Of a stretch of 64,000 nucleotides of DNA, positions 54,679 through 63,243 are shown one piece after another. The notes beneath the pieces are model-generated. The model saw only the letters and a program-made list of their open reading frames with translations. It was not told where the DNA came from and did not search any database. The translations under genes were made by a program, and so were the position numbers. The stretch lies in assembly GCF_000761245.1 (NCBI RefSeq), contig NZ_AWOR01000047.1, positions 1-64,000 of the forward strand. Reading direction: 5' to 3'. The stretch comes from Comamonas testosteroni (GTDB lineage: Bacteria > Pseudomonadota > Gammaproteobacteria > Burkholderiales > Burkholderiaceae_C). Each line of letters opens with the position of its first letter. Positions within the stretch are counted from its first letter, which is position 1.

Positions 54679-55026
54679 GGCTTACCTCCTGTGCAGTTCA
54701 GGCAGTCCGCAGTGGTCAACGCGTGCAAGGCTGGCAAAGGCTGGAAACTGCGGTTGCGCCTGGCTTGTGGGCAGTTCCAGTCTAGAGCTTTTGCCTGGTT
54801 TGTGCCATAGGCACTGTGCGCCTGCTTGAAGTCGCGCTCCAATCCAGGCCGAAGTCATGTCAGGTATTGCCGGTTTGACCAGGGCGAGGCCGATGTGCCC
54901 AGTCGTAAAGTTGATTGCGCCACGTTCATTGAGCTTGCCGGGGCTGGCATCTGCCCACCCCTGGGACTAAGCTTGGTCTGCTCGACTCAGGGCCATGACC
55001 CCGCAGCGCCGGGCAAAGGAGTTCTT
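54679..55026. other. Gene-free stretch of 348 bases
   Basis: It holds the ribosome sites of the two flanking genes (AGGAGG next to 54678 and AAAGGAG near 55015). I see no repeat, hairpin with T-tract or credible reading frame. Promoters for the divergent flanking genes must lie here but are not obvious. Confidence 0.5.
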
Positions 55027-55413
55027 ATGCTGAGCCATTCTGCTGTGACGACGATGCTGCCGGTGATGGATATGGCGCGTGCTCGTGCTTTCTACGAAGA
55101 AAGCCTGGGTCTGCAGCCAGGAGAGCTGCGGCCCGATGGAAAGTTTGTTTACCTGGTTGGCGGCAGTGCGCTGGCCCTGTTTCCAAAGCCTGGTGGTACC
55201 AAGGCCGAGCACACTGCCATCAGCTTCCGGGTGCCCGACATCGCTGCAAGCATTCAGGAACTGAAAAGCCGGGGTGTGGTGTTTGAGGACTACGACTTCC
55301 CCGACTTCAAGACCGTCAACCATGTCTGCGTGCTGGGGTCCGAGAAGGCTGCCTGGTTCAAGGACACGGAGGGTAACTACCTCTGTCTGCACGAGGAGGT
55401 GGCGCCAGCCTGA
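55027..55413 (+). CDS. VOC family (glyoxalase-fold) protein
   Basis: The 128-residue protein has the VOC pattern: TTMLPVMDMARARAFYEESLGL, FVYLVGGSALALFPKP, TAISFRVPDIAASIQELKSRGVVF and WFKDTEGNYLCLHEE. The first metal-ligand position is not a His (TMLPV), and ligands for a metal are incomplete, so it may be a binding rather than a catalytic member. The start at 55027 follows AAAGGAG. It converges with dsbD, 30 bases apart. Confidence 0.82.
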   Translation: MLSHSAVTTMLPVMDMARARAFYEESLGLQPGELRPDGKFVYLVGGSALALFPKPGGTKAEHTAISFRVPDIAASIQELKSRGVVFEDYDFPDFKTVNHVCVLGSEKAAWFKDTEGNYLCLHEEVAPA

Positions 55414-55443
55414 GTTGCGTCATGCCCTGCGCGCAGTAATGCC

Positions 55444-57723
55444 CTAGATCTGTTTGAGTGCGTCAAGTACCTCGCTCTTGGAGAGCAGCTCGCTCATCAC
55501 CACAGGCGGTCTGCCGGGCAGGTACAGCACGTAGACGGGTACGCCGCTGCGCCCCAGCGATTGCAGTGCCCGGGTGATGGCCGGGTCTTGGCGTGTCCAG
55601 TCGGCGCGCAGCAACTGCACCTGGTGCTGTGAAAAGGCGGCGAGTACCTCTGCATTGCTCAGCGTGGTGCGCTTGTTGACTTGGCAGGTCACGCACCAGG
55701 CGGCCGTGAAGTCCACAAACACCGGTTGGCCCGCAGTCTGGGCCGACTGAACCTTGTCTGCGGACCAGGGCTGCCAGAGTTCGCCGGCCTGTGCCTGGGC
55801 TTGGCCTGCAGGCTCTGCCTTGATCAGCGGCAGGGCGTAATAGGCCACGCCAATAGCCAGCAGCAAGGCGAGCGCTCCGAGGCTCAGGCGGCTCTTGCCG
55901 CGCAGGCCCAGGGCCCAGATCAGCGCAGCCAGCACCAGCAGCAGCGCCAGCAGGGCTGCTGCTGCATCCATGCCGCCCTGATGACCCAGCACCCAGACCA
56001 GCCAGACCACGGTGGCAAACATGGGGAAGGCCATTGCGTGGCGGAAGGTCTGCATCCAGGGCCCAGGGCGGGGCAGCCAGCTCACGACTGCGGGCACGAA
56101 GCTGGCCAGCAGATAGGGCAGGGCCATACCTATGCCAAGCGCCGCAAACACCGTCAGCGCCTGCGCCGCTGGCATATCGATGGCAAAGCCCAGCGAGGCA
56201 CCCATGAAGGGCGCTGTGCAGGGCGATGCGATGGCCACGGCCAGCACGCCTGAGAGAAAGGAATCCAGCATCGGGTTGCGCGCCTGGGCGCTGGCAATGC
56301 TGCTGGGCAGCAGATTGCCGAACTCGAACCAGCCGGCCAGATTCAGTCCCAGCACGGTGAACAGCGCCGCCAGCAGCGACACCACCACGGGCGACTGCAG
56401 CTGGAAGCCCCAGCCCAGCTGCTGGCCCGCCGCGCGCAAGCCCAGCAGCAGTGCGCCGAGTGCCACAAAGGACAGCACCACGCCTGCGGTATATGCCAGG
56501 CCGCTCAGTTTCTGGGCATGGCGGTTCTGGCCATGACCCGAAAACCCCAGTACCTTGATGGCCAGCACAGGAAACACGCAGGGCATGAGGTTGAGGATCA
56601 GGCCGCCGATCAAACCGCCCAGCAGCGCTGCCAGCAGGCCTGTGCTGCTGGCGCTGCCCGAGGTCTGGGCAGGAGCTGTTGCATTCTTGTTCGCTTCCAG
56701 TGCGGCCGCGAGCGCGGGGGAAACGCCGGTCAGAGTGGCTGGCGTCCATTGCCCCTGCACATCCAGCGTGCTGCGCCAGGCGATAGGTTGACCCTTGTCC
56801 AGGGCTGCAGCGCGGTCCTGGTCCGCCAGGGCCACAACAATGGCCAGTTGCGGTGGCGTATCGCTGCGCATATCGGACAGCGGCAGACCTTCGGCGACCC
56901 AGGCGTCGCCATCCCAGCGTTGCTGCCAGTCCTTGCCAGATTCGGCAGCATGCTTGAAGGTCTCCGCATTTTCGGGGTAGAGCTCCAGCGTTTTGCCCTT
57001 GATCGCTGCCGGCAGGCCGGCGACACGTAGATGGATACGGTCGTCAGCGATCTTGGCATTGGTATCGGTGGCCGGCTGCACGCTGGCCTGGCCATTGCCG
57101 CTCAAGGCAACGGGTTGCTGCGCCCGGGCCTTGAGGAAATCTTCGCTGTTGGCGGCGGTGCTGCCGACCACGGGAATTTGCAGGGTGAACTCGCCGCTTT
57201 CGGGGATGCACTCCACGCGGCAGATCAGCCAGCTGGCGGAAAGATGAACCTCCACCATGCCGGAGGCGGGAGCCTTGAAGTCGCTGGCGACCTTGACCGG
57301 GATGGGCAGCAGCACGGTGTTTTCATAGCCGTAATTGACCAGCGGTCCCACCCGCAGCGCATGGGGCGTGGGCCAGTCAATGCTGCCGGCGCTCAAGCCC
57401 GATGGCAGCTGCCATTGCAGCTCGGTCGGCAGGCCCGAGTCGCCCGCATTCTTCCAGTAGGTATGCCAGTCGGGTTCATGCGCGAGCTTGAGTCCCAGCC
57501 AGAAACTCTGGCCGGCAGCAATTCCCTCGGGGGCCTGAGCTACCAGTTCGGCCCGCACACGCGGGGTTTGCACCAGGGCGGTGGAGTTGCTGGCTGATGT
57601 TTTGAGCTGAATTCCGGCTGTGGCGCTTGTGGATAAAGCGCTTGAAGCTATCAAAAGCAAGGCAAGCAGCCAGAGCGCAAGCAGCGACGGGCGAGGGCGG
57701 CGTGAAGAAATGGCAAAGAGCAT
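55444..57723 (-). CDS. dsbD: Thiol:disulfide interchange protein DsbD (ScsB-like)
   Basis: The 759-residue protein has a signal peptide, a large periplasmic N-terminal domain (about 45-330, with CRVEC), a central domain of about eight membrane segments and a C-terminal thioredoxin domain. The membrane domain has Cys in LNLMPCVFPVLAIK and ASPCTAPFMG; the thioredoxin domain has AAWCVTCQVNK near 675. It carries electrons from cytosolic thioredoxin to periplasmic partners. The long N-terminal domain resembles ScsB more than E. coli DsbD. Part of its signal peptide (LIASSALS) is encoded by a repeat copy. It is transcribed alone. Confidence 0.9.
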   Translation of the reverse strand: MLFAISSRRPRPSLLALWLLALLLIASSALSTSATAGIQLKTSASNSTALVQTPRVRAELVAQAPEGIAAGQSFWLGLKLAHEPDWHTYWKNAGDSGLPTELQWQLPSGLSAGSIDWPTPHALRVGPLVNYGYENTVLLPIPVKVASDFKAPASGMVEVHLSASWLICRVECIPESGEFTLQIPVVGSTAANSEDFLKARAQQPVALSGNGQASVQPATDTNAKIADDRIHLRVAGLPAAIKGKTLELYPENAETFKHAAESGKDWQQRWDGDAWVAEGLPLSDMRSDTPPQLAIVVALADQDRAAALDKGQPIAWRSTLDVQGQWTPATLTGVSPALAAALEANKNATAPAQTSGSASSTGLLAALLGGLIGGLILNLMPCVFPVLAIKVLGFSGHGQNRHAQKLSGLAYTAGVVLSFVALGALLLGLRAAGQQLGWGFQLQSPVVVSLLAALFTVLGLNLAGWFEFGNLLPSSIASAQARNPMLDSFLSGVLAVAIASPCTAPFMGASLGFAIDMPAAQALTVFAALGIGMALPYLLASFVPAVVSWLPRPGPWMQTFRHAMAFPMFATVVWLVWVLGHQGGMDAAAALLALLLVLAALIWALGLRGKSRLSLGALALLLAIGVAYYALPLIKAEPAGQAQAQAGELWQPWSADKVQSAQTAGQPVFVDFTAAWCVTCQVNKRTTLSNAEVLAAFSQHQVQLLRADWTRQDPAITRALQSLGRSGVPVYVLYLPGRPPVVMSELLSKSEVLDALKQI
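57636..57656 (-). repeat. TTGATAGC-family repeat inside the dsbD signal-peptide codons
   Basis: On the minus strand TTTTGATAGCTTCAAGCGCT matches the intergenic core and is read as LIASSA in the DsbD signal peptide. Confidence 0.55.
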
Positions 57724-57823
57724 GACGTTGGTAAGAGCCTGGGCCGGTATTTTGGTTCCTGAACCGCAGCAGTATGGTCAGCAGTGATTAAGTCGGTATG
57801 AGTGCCTCTGCCGTCAAGCGGCT

Positions 57824-59437
57824 TCAGGACTTGTCCACAGCCTGGGCCTGATTGGCCACGGGGCTGGGCGGCTGACCACCGACTTCGGCCGGCATGACAA
57901 TGCGCTCGCAGTTGCTGGCGTTGTTCAGCAGTGCATCGGCATTGACGGAGGTGTGGTCGGCGGCGTCCGGAGGGGCTGTGATTGCCGGCCCGGCTTGCCT
58001 GGCGGGCAGCATACGGGCCTTGCGCCAGTGGCCCCAGCGGTAATAGGCCAGCATCATCAGCATGGAGCAGACGGAGCTGATGGGAAAGCTCCACCAGATG
58101 GCATCCACGCCCATCACGGGTTGCAGCCAGCGTGCCACGGGAACGCGTATGCCCCACATGGCAATCGCCAGAATGAGCACCGGTGCCATGACGGCACCCG
58201 TGGAGCGCACCACGCCGGCCAGAACAAACGTCACGCCGAAGAAGAGAAAGGAGCCAATGGCAATGTGGTTGAGGTGGCGGGCCACCTCCAGCGAGGGGCT
58301 GCCGCCGGGCAGAAACCAGCCCAGCACATGACGGTCCAGCAACACGATGAGGGCGATCAGGCTGCCGGTCAGCGCAAGGTTGCCAAGCATGCCGGCATTG
58401 GCCGTGGCGCTGACGCGCTTCCAGAGGCCTGCGCCCACGTTCTGCGCCGCCATGGACGAACAGGCTGCGCCTATGGCCATGGCCGGCATCTGCACATAGG
58501 TCCACAGCTGCAGCGCGGCGCTATAGGCGGATGCCGTCTGCACGCCGTGTTCGTTGACCATGGAGATCATGGCGATCATGGCCAGCGAGATCATCACGAT
58601 CTGCACGCCCATGGGCAGGCCCTTGACCACCAGAGTGCGCACAATCGTCAGATCGGGCTTGAACAGCCCCAGCTGCCGGCGACCTATCCACAACGGGTGG
58701 CGGCGCAGACGCAGCCAGCCCAGCAGGGCCGCAAAGCTCACGGCATTGGCAATCAGCGTGGCGACCGCCGAGCCCTGGATGCCCATGCGCGGCACGGGCC
58801 CCCAGCCAAAGATCAGCAGAGGGTTGAGGGCCATGTCCAGCGCCACGACGACGAGCAAAAACCAGAACGGCGTTCGGGTGTCTCCCGCGCCGCGCAGGGC
58901 CGCCGTCACAAAGCTGAACATGAACAGCAGCGGAATGGCCAGAAAGATGATCTTGAGATAGGCCTCGGCCAGCGGCAAAGCCGCCTCGGGCGTGCTCATC
59001 CATTGCATGAGATGGCGCGAAAGCGGCCAGCCCAGCAAGGCAATCAGCACTGAAACAACACCAAAAAACGTAGCGCTGGTGCCAAGCACCCGCTTTGCCT
59101 GCGCGATGTTTTTGGACCCCATGCTCTGGGCAATCAGGATATTGGTTGCCATGCTGATGCCAAACACGGCGCCGATCAGCGCAAACATCACATTGTTGGC
59201 ATTGGCGGTGGCCGTCAGCGCGGCCTCGCCCAGGTGACCGCCGACCCAGATGGCATTGACCGAGCCGTTGAGCGACTGCAGCACATTGCCGGCCAGAATC
59301 GGCAGGGCAAAGACCAGCAAGGTGCTGGCAATCGGGCCCTGGGTCAGGTCGCGGGTCTGCGGCTTGGGGTTGACGGTGCGCGCACTCTGGCGCGGGGCGC
59401 TTGCGGAGGCTTCAGGCATCGGTCCATTGTGGGGCAT
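57824..59437 (-). CDS. MATE family multidrug/Na+ antiporter
   Basis: The 537-residue protein has twelve predicted membrane segments in two repeats. Landmarks are LVFALPILAGNVLQSLNGSVNAIWVGGHLGE at the start, AALRGAGDTRTPFW before helix six, and ACSSMAAQNVGAGLWKR in the second half. It exports cationic drugs or metabolites using an ion gradient. The unusual polar tail of about 70 residues (APPDAADHTSVNADALLNNA) goes beyond the family length. The start at 59437 or 59419 is unresolved. It is divergent from the creatininase-family gene. Confidence 0.88.
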   Translation of the reverse strand: MPHNGPMPEASASAPRQSARTVNPKPQTRDLTQGPIASTLLVFALPILAGNVLQSLNGSVNAIWVGGHLGEAALTATANANNVMFALIGAVFGISMATNILIAQSMGSKNIAQAKRVLGTSATFFGVVSVLIALLGWPLSRHLMQWMSTPEAALPLAEAYLKIIFLAIPLLFMFSFVTAALRGAGDTRTPFWFLLVVVALDMALNPLLIFGWGPVPRMGIQGSAVATLIANAVSFAALLGWLRLRRHPLWIGRRQLGLFKPDLTIVRTLVVKGLPMGVQIVMISLAMIAMISMVNEHGVQTASAYSAALQLWTYVQMPAMAIGAACSSMAAQNVGAGLWKRVSATANAGMLGNLALTGSLIALIVLLDRHVLGWFLPGGSPSLEVARHLNHIAIGSFLFFGVTFVLAGVVRSTGAVMAPVLILAIAMWGIRVPVARWLQPVMGVDAIWWSFPISSVCSMLMMLAYYRWGHWRKARMLPARQAGPAITAPPDAADHTSVNADALLNNASNCERIVMPAEVGGQPPSPVANQAQAVDKS

Positions 59438-59515
59438 GTCGGGCGGTTGCGGTTGACGGGCGGTGGGCCCGGAATCCGGGGCCTGAAGTGGTTTCGGGAC
59501 GCTGGCGCAGCTACG

Positions 59516-60391
59516 ATGATGGCCATGAGCAATACCCCGACCACTCCCGCAAGCGCGCTTCCTCGCTGGCCGTCACGCTTCTGGGCCCAGGCCTCGGCCC
59601 ATGACTTTGCCCTGGCACAGAGCAATGGTCTGGCCGCCGACACCGTGGCCGTGCTGCCCGTGGCGGCGGTGGAGCAGCATGGGCCGCACCTGCCGCTGTC
59701 GGTGGATGCCAGCCTGATAGAGGGCGTCATCGATGCCGCTCTGGTGCAGCTGCCTGCCGAGCTGCCGGTGCTGTTTCTGCCACCGCAGAACATCGGCTTT
59801 TCGGTCGAGCATACGCACTATGCGGGCACATTGAGCCTGCAGCCGGCCACGCTGATTGCGCTGTGGACGGAGCTGGGCGCCTGCGTGGCGCGCGCCGGCA
59901 TCAAGAAGCTGCTGCTGCTCAACGGTCATGGCGGCCAGGTCAGCGTGATGGACATCGTGGCGCGCGAGCTGCGCATCAAGCATGGCCTGCTGGTCTACAG
60001 CGCCAGCTGGTTCGGGCTGGTGGACGACGCGGCCAACCAGCAGTTCTGCGCGCATGAGCATCGCTTCGGCATTCATGGCGGCGAAGTGGAGACATCGATG
60101 ATGCTGCACCTGGCGCCCGAGACCGTGCATATGGAGCGTGCGCAGAACTTCGCCTCCAGCTCGGAGCAGCGGGCCGGCAAATACCACTTCATCGGCAATG
60201 GCCGCAGCGCCAAGCTGGGCTGGGCCATCGAGGACTACAACCCGGCCGGAGCCGTGGGCAACTCCGCCGCTGCGACGGCCGAGCGCGGCGCTGCCATGGT
60301 GCAGTCAGCGGCGCAAGGCCTGGTCAGGCTGCTGGGCGAGATTCATGATCTGCCCCAAAGCACGGTGGAAAACCAGCCGCAGCCGCTTTGA
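59516..60391 (+). CDS. Creatininase-family amidohydrolase
   Basis: The 291-residue metal-dependent amidohydrolase has the family motifs VAAVEQHGPHLPLSVD (metal-binding Glu, His and Asp), LLNGHGGQVSVMD and FGIHGGEVETSMM. Family members open cyclic amides (creatinine, or pterin and mycofactocin-related compounds); the substrate here cannot be told. Starts at 59516, 59519 and 59525 are in frame, and no strong ribosome site decides. It is divergent from the MATE gene by about 80 bases. Confidence 0.88.
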   Translation: MMAMSNTPTTPASALPRWPSRFWAQASAHDFALAQSNGLAADTVAVLPVAAVEQHGPHLPLSVDASLIEGVIDAALVQLPAELPVLFLPPQNIGFSVEHTHYAGTLSLQPATLIALWTELGACVARAGIKKLLLLNGHGGQVSVMDIVARELRIKHGLLVYSASWFGLVDDAANQQFCAHEHRFGIHGGEVETSMMLHLAPETVHMERAQNFASSSEQRAGKYHFIGNGRSAKLGWAIEDYNPAGAVGNSAAATAERGAAMVQSAAQGLVRLLGEIHDLPQSTVENQPQPL

Positions 60392-60593
60392 ATTCAGGAG
60401 CTTCTAACGCAATGACAGCCTACATTTGAAAGCTGTTTTTTATTGAAAACCAATGCTATAAAGCGATGTAAGCTACTTAAAGAATAGCAAAGCAAGCAGG
60501 AAGGACCTGAAAGGCCACTGCAAAGATCTGTTTCATCGCAAGCCTCGTTCAACGCAAGCCGCAAAACACTGGCGTGCTCCATGCGCGTGACAG

Positions 60594-60696
60594 CGAGCAA
60601 GACCTAGGCGGCCCCTGCCGCCGCGCAGTGAGGCTGTCGCCCCCTTCCGGTGCGAAGCACCAGAGAGGGGAAGGTGCGCGAGCGCCACAGGGGAGC
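60594..60696 (-). repeat. GC-rich post-stop repeat, copy F
   Basis: On the minus strand, directly after the TAA of the TctC gene, it reads GCTCCCCTGTGGCGCTCGCG, ACCTTCCCCTCTCTGGTGC, then GAAGGGGGCGACAGCC and GCCTAGGTCTTGC. It fills a third of the 305-base gap 60392-60696. The rest of that gap holds a weak TTGAAAGCTG-like remnant near 60428 and no gene. Confidence 0.7.
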
Positions 60697-61683
60697 TTAC
60701 TGTTTAGCAATCTTGGCCGTGGTGATGACATCGCCCCAGCGCTTGATTTCCGATTGCAGCAGCTTGGCGGTCTGCTCGGGCGTGCTGGCCTGGGCCTGCA
60801 CATTGAGCTCGCGCAGCTTCTTGGCGACCTCGGGGTTGTTGACGGCGGCGTTGATTTCCTTGTTCAGACGCGCGATCACGGGGGCGGGTGTCCTGGAGGG
60901 GGCAGCCAGCGCATTCCAGGACGAGGCCACAAAGCCCTTGACGCCGGATTCCTGGGCCGTGGGCACATTGGGCAGCAGCGGCGAGCGCTTCTCTCCCGTC
61001 ACCGCGAGCAGGTTCACGGCCTTGGAATTGATCTGGCCCATGATGGGCGTGAGAATTTCCACGGCCGCATCGATCTGCTTGCCGCGCAGCGCGGTCACCA
61101 CGGCGGGTGTGCCGTTGAAGGGCACGATCTGCGCATCGATGCCTGCCGTGGTCTTGAACAGCTCGGCCGCCAGATGCTGGGTGCTGCCCACGTTGATGCT
61201 GCCCAGGTTCAGCTTGCCGGGATTGGCCTTGGCGTAACTCACCAGCTCGCCCAGGTTCTTGAAGGGCGACTTGGCATCGGTGATGACGCCAATGTCGAAG
61301 TAGCCCAGCGTGGAGATGGGCGTGAGGTCCTTGACCATGTCGAAGGGCAGATTGTTGAACAGGTTCACCGTGACGGCGCTGCCGTTGGACATGAGAAACA
61401 GCGTATGTCCGTCGGGCGCAGCCTTGGCCACGGTGTCGGCCGCCACGATACCGCCCGCGCTGGGCTTGTTGTCGATGACCACGGGCTGGCCGAGCTGGGT
61501 GGACAGCTGCTGGGCCACCACCCGGGCCGTCACATCGGCCACGCCGCCGGCCCCGAAAGGAACGACGATGCGGATGGGACGGTTGGACAGGCCTTCGGCC
61601 TGGGCGGTGGCGGCAAATCCGCTCAGCAGGGCAGCCCCCGCTGCGGCACTGATCAGGGATTGGGTAAAACTGCGGCGTTTCAT
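60697..61683 (-). CDS. Bug/TctC-family tripartite tricarboxylate transporter substrate-binding protein
   Basis: The 328-residue periplasmic binding protein starts MKRRSFTQSLISAAAGAAL, a Tat-like signal with RRSFT. The family pattern follows: PIRIVVPFGAGGVADVTARV, NKPSAGGIVAADTVAKAAPDG and VPFNGTPAVVTALRG. It is an orphan binding protein with no TctAB permease nearby, and is about 30 percent like the protein at 17710 by eye. The ligand is unknown. An open extension to 62250 reads through a neighbouring gene on the same strand and is not used. Confidence 0.88.
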   Translation of the reverse strand: MKRRSFTQSLISAAAGAALLSGFAATAQAEGLSNRPIRIVVPFGAGGVADVTARVVAQQLSTQLGQPVVIDNKPSAGGIVAADTVAKAAPDGHTLFLMSNGSAVTVNLFNNLPFDMVKDLTPISTLGYFDIGVITDAKSPFKNLGELVSYAKANPGKLNLGSINVGSTQHLAAELFKTTAGIDAQIVPFNGTPAVVTALRGKQIDAAVEILTPIMGQINSKAVNLLAVTGEKRSPLLPNVPTAQESGVKGFVASSWNALAAPSRTPAPVIARLNKEINAAVNNPEVAKKLRELNVQAQASTPEQTAKLLQSEIKRWGDVITTAKIAKQ

Positions 61684-61784
61684 GCTTGTCCTTCTATCTG
61701 AAACTTTTGTCCAGAGAGTGTGCCGCCGAAAAATGCCCGGAGGCAGCCGCAAAGCGTTCTGTCTGCTATGCCGCACAGGTATGG

Positions 61785-62234
61785 CTAGTTGCCGCTTGCT
61801 TGCAGGGCAGCCAGTCCCCAGTGATGCATGGCCTCGCGCAATATCAGCAGGGCGGCCGCATGTTCCGCGGTCTGCGGCAGTTGCGGGTCGGCATGGCCGG
61901 ACTGCTGGGCCTGGCGCGCCAGCAGCTCGAACAGGTTCTCGATGGCCTCGCGCGACGCCTGTGTGGCTTGCGGGTCGGCCGTGGCACTGTGGATCAACTG
62001 CCTCAGCAGCGGGTCTGCCGTTTGCAGCAGGCTGGCACCTGCAGGCAGCCAGCGCCCGGCCGGCATGATGGCATCCTCCACATCGGCAATCGCGTTTTCC
62101 AGTGTCAGCGCATTGGGCATGCGCTGGCCAAATGCCTTGACCAGGGTGGCCATGCCTATGGGTAGCCGATGTTGCTGCGAGCCGATGTCGAGTGTCAGCG
62201 CCGTATCGCCAAGGGTGAGAAAGATGGAGTCCAT
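61785..62234 (-). CDS. Hypothetical soluble helical protein
   Basis: The 149-residue protein starts MDSIFLTLGDTALTLDIGS and is helix-rich. It has AFGQRMPNALTLENAIADVEDAIMPAGR in the middle and AEHAAALLILREAMHHWGL at the end. I recognise no family. Codon use fits the region. It shares a strand with the histidine phosphatase gene 46 bases upstream and could be co-transcribed with it. Confidence 0.6.
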   Translation of the reverse strand: MDSIFLTLGDTALTLDIGSQQHRLPIGMATLVKAFGQRMPNALTLENAIADVEDAIMPAGRWLPAGASLLQTADPLLRQLIHSATADPQATQASREAIENLFELLARQAQQSGHADPQLPQTAEHAAALLILREAMHHWGLAALQASGN

Positions 62235-62280
62235 TGCGGCTTTGTAGCACTTTGCGTTGGCCGGCTCCGGGCTTGAGGGG

Positions 62281-62958
62281 TCAGGCGCTGGTGATCCAGC
62301 TTCTGTATTCGGCGCTATCGAGATGGTTGAGCGTGTTGAAGCTTTGCAGCATCAAGCGCTTGGGGCTGATGCTGAACTCGGTCACGGCAATATTGCGCAG
62401 CCGCATATTCAGGGCAATGGTCACCTCGGGCGCGGTGCCAAGCACCTGGCCCACGGCAGTGGAGATGGGACCGCCGCTGCTGACCAGCAGCACGTTGCGG
62501 CCGCTGTGCTGGTGGCGTATCTCCTCAAGCACTTGGTGCACGCCGTCCGCAAAGCCGTTCCAGTCGGGCATGCCCTGCGGGCTGATGGTTCCTCCCATCC
62601 ATTGCGCCAGCGCGTCGCACAGCAGGCGGAAATGATGGCGGTACAGCTCGGGCGTATCGGGCCTGGGCAGAGGGGCCGGGTGGATGGCGCGCAGCAGGGC
62701 TTCGCTGTCGTACTCGTTGAGTCCGGGCCGGCTTTGTGCCTCGGTGCTGGAAGCGTTGCCCAGGCCCTGGACGATGCCGGCCAGCGTCTGCTGATGGCGC
62801 TTGAGCGTGCCGGCATAGACGGCGTCGAACGTCAGACCTCGCTCACGCCAGTATTCACCCAGACGCACGGCCTGTTCCTGGCCGCGTGTGCTGAGCTGGT
62901 CGTAATCATCCGCGCCAAACGAGGCCTGGCCATGGCGCACAAGGTAGAGGTTTCCCAT
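62281..62958 (-). CDS. Histidine phosphatase family protein (phosphoglycerate mutase-like)
   Basis: The 225-residue protein begins MGNLYLVRHGQAS with the catalytic RHG (Arg8, His9, Gly10). It has QLSTRGQEQAVRLGEYW, the second-half Glu in NEYDSEALL and the His/Ser region VLLVSSGGPIS, where the family often has Thr-His-Gly; here Ser-Ser-Gly replaces the His. The activity could be phosphatase or altered. It is divergent from the iron-transport locus. Confidence 0.82.
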   Translation of the reverse strand: MGNLYLVRHGQASFGADDYDQLSTRGQEQAVRLGEYWRERGLTFDAVYAGTLKRHQQTLAGIVQGLGNASSTEAQSRPGLNEYDSEALLRAIHPAPLPRPDTPELYRHHFRLLCDALAQWMGGTISPQGMPDWNGFADGVHQVLEEIRHQHSGRNVLLVSSGGPISTAVGQVLGTAPEVTIALNMRLRNIAVTEFSISPKRLMLQSFNTLNHLDSAEYRSWITSA

Positions 62959-63101
62959 GGCGCGGATGTTGGGCCTTGCCCGCTTGCGGCGCTGTCATGC
63001 CTGCGACCTGCTGGCGCTTGGGTGACAGTGCCGGGGGGCATATTTCCGCAACTGTCGTCCGGATTGGAGTCCTGGCAGGGCATGCCTCTCGGTTAAGATA
63101 G

Positions 63102-63118
63102 TTGAGAGCTATTCTCAA
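63102..63118 (+). promoter_or_regulatory. Fur-box-like palindrome upstream of the iron-binding protein gene
   Basis: TTGAGAGCTATTCTCAA is a near-palindrome close to betaproteobacterial Fur sites of the TGAGAAT-n-ATTCTCA type. It lies about 125 bases before a gene for a ferric-iron-binding protein, the expected target. Confidence 0.6.
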
Positions 63119-63122
63119 AAAC

Positions 63123-63218
63123 ATAAAAACACGCTCCGCTTTCGGTACTGGTTCACGGATCTCTTGCACTTGGCTGGCAGGAGACTTGTCGGTTTCGAGG
63201 CGGAGCGTGTTTTTTTAT
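63123..63218 (+). ncRNA. Terminator-closed structured leader or small RNA (candidate)
   Basis: ATAAAAACACGCTCCGC at 63123-63139 pairs almost perfectly with the sequence at 63200-63218, which runs into TTTTTTT. The 60-base loop can form an inner hairpin (TCTCTTGC with GCAGGAGA). A Fur-like box lies just upstream and the iron-binding protein gene starts 26 bases downstream. It could be an attenuator leader or a short Fur-regulated RNA with its own terminator. Confidence 0.4.
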
Positions 63219-63243
63219 GCCTGTTCACCTTCTGGAGCCCTTC

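Noticed and set aside
60697..62250. Long version of the TctC gene starting at 62250
   Set aside because: The extra 189 residues overlap another same-strand gene and precede a normal Tat-like signal peptide at 61683, which is the credible start.
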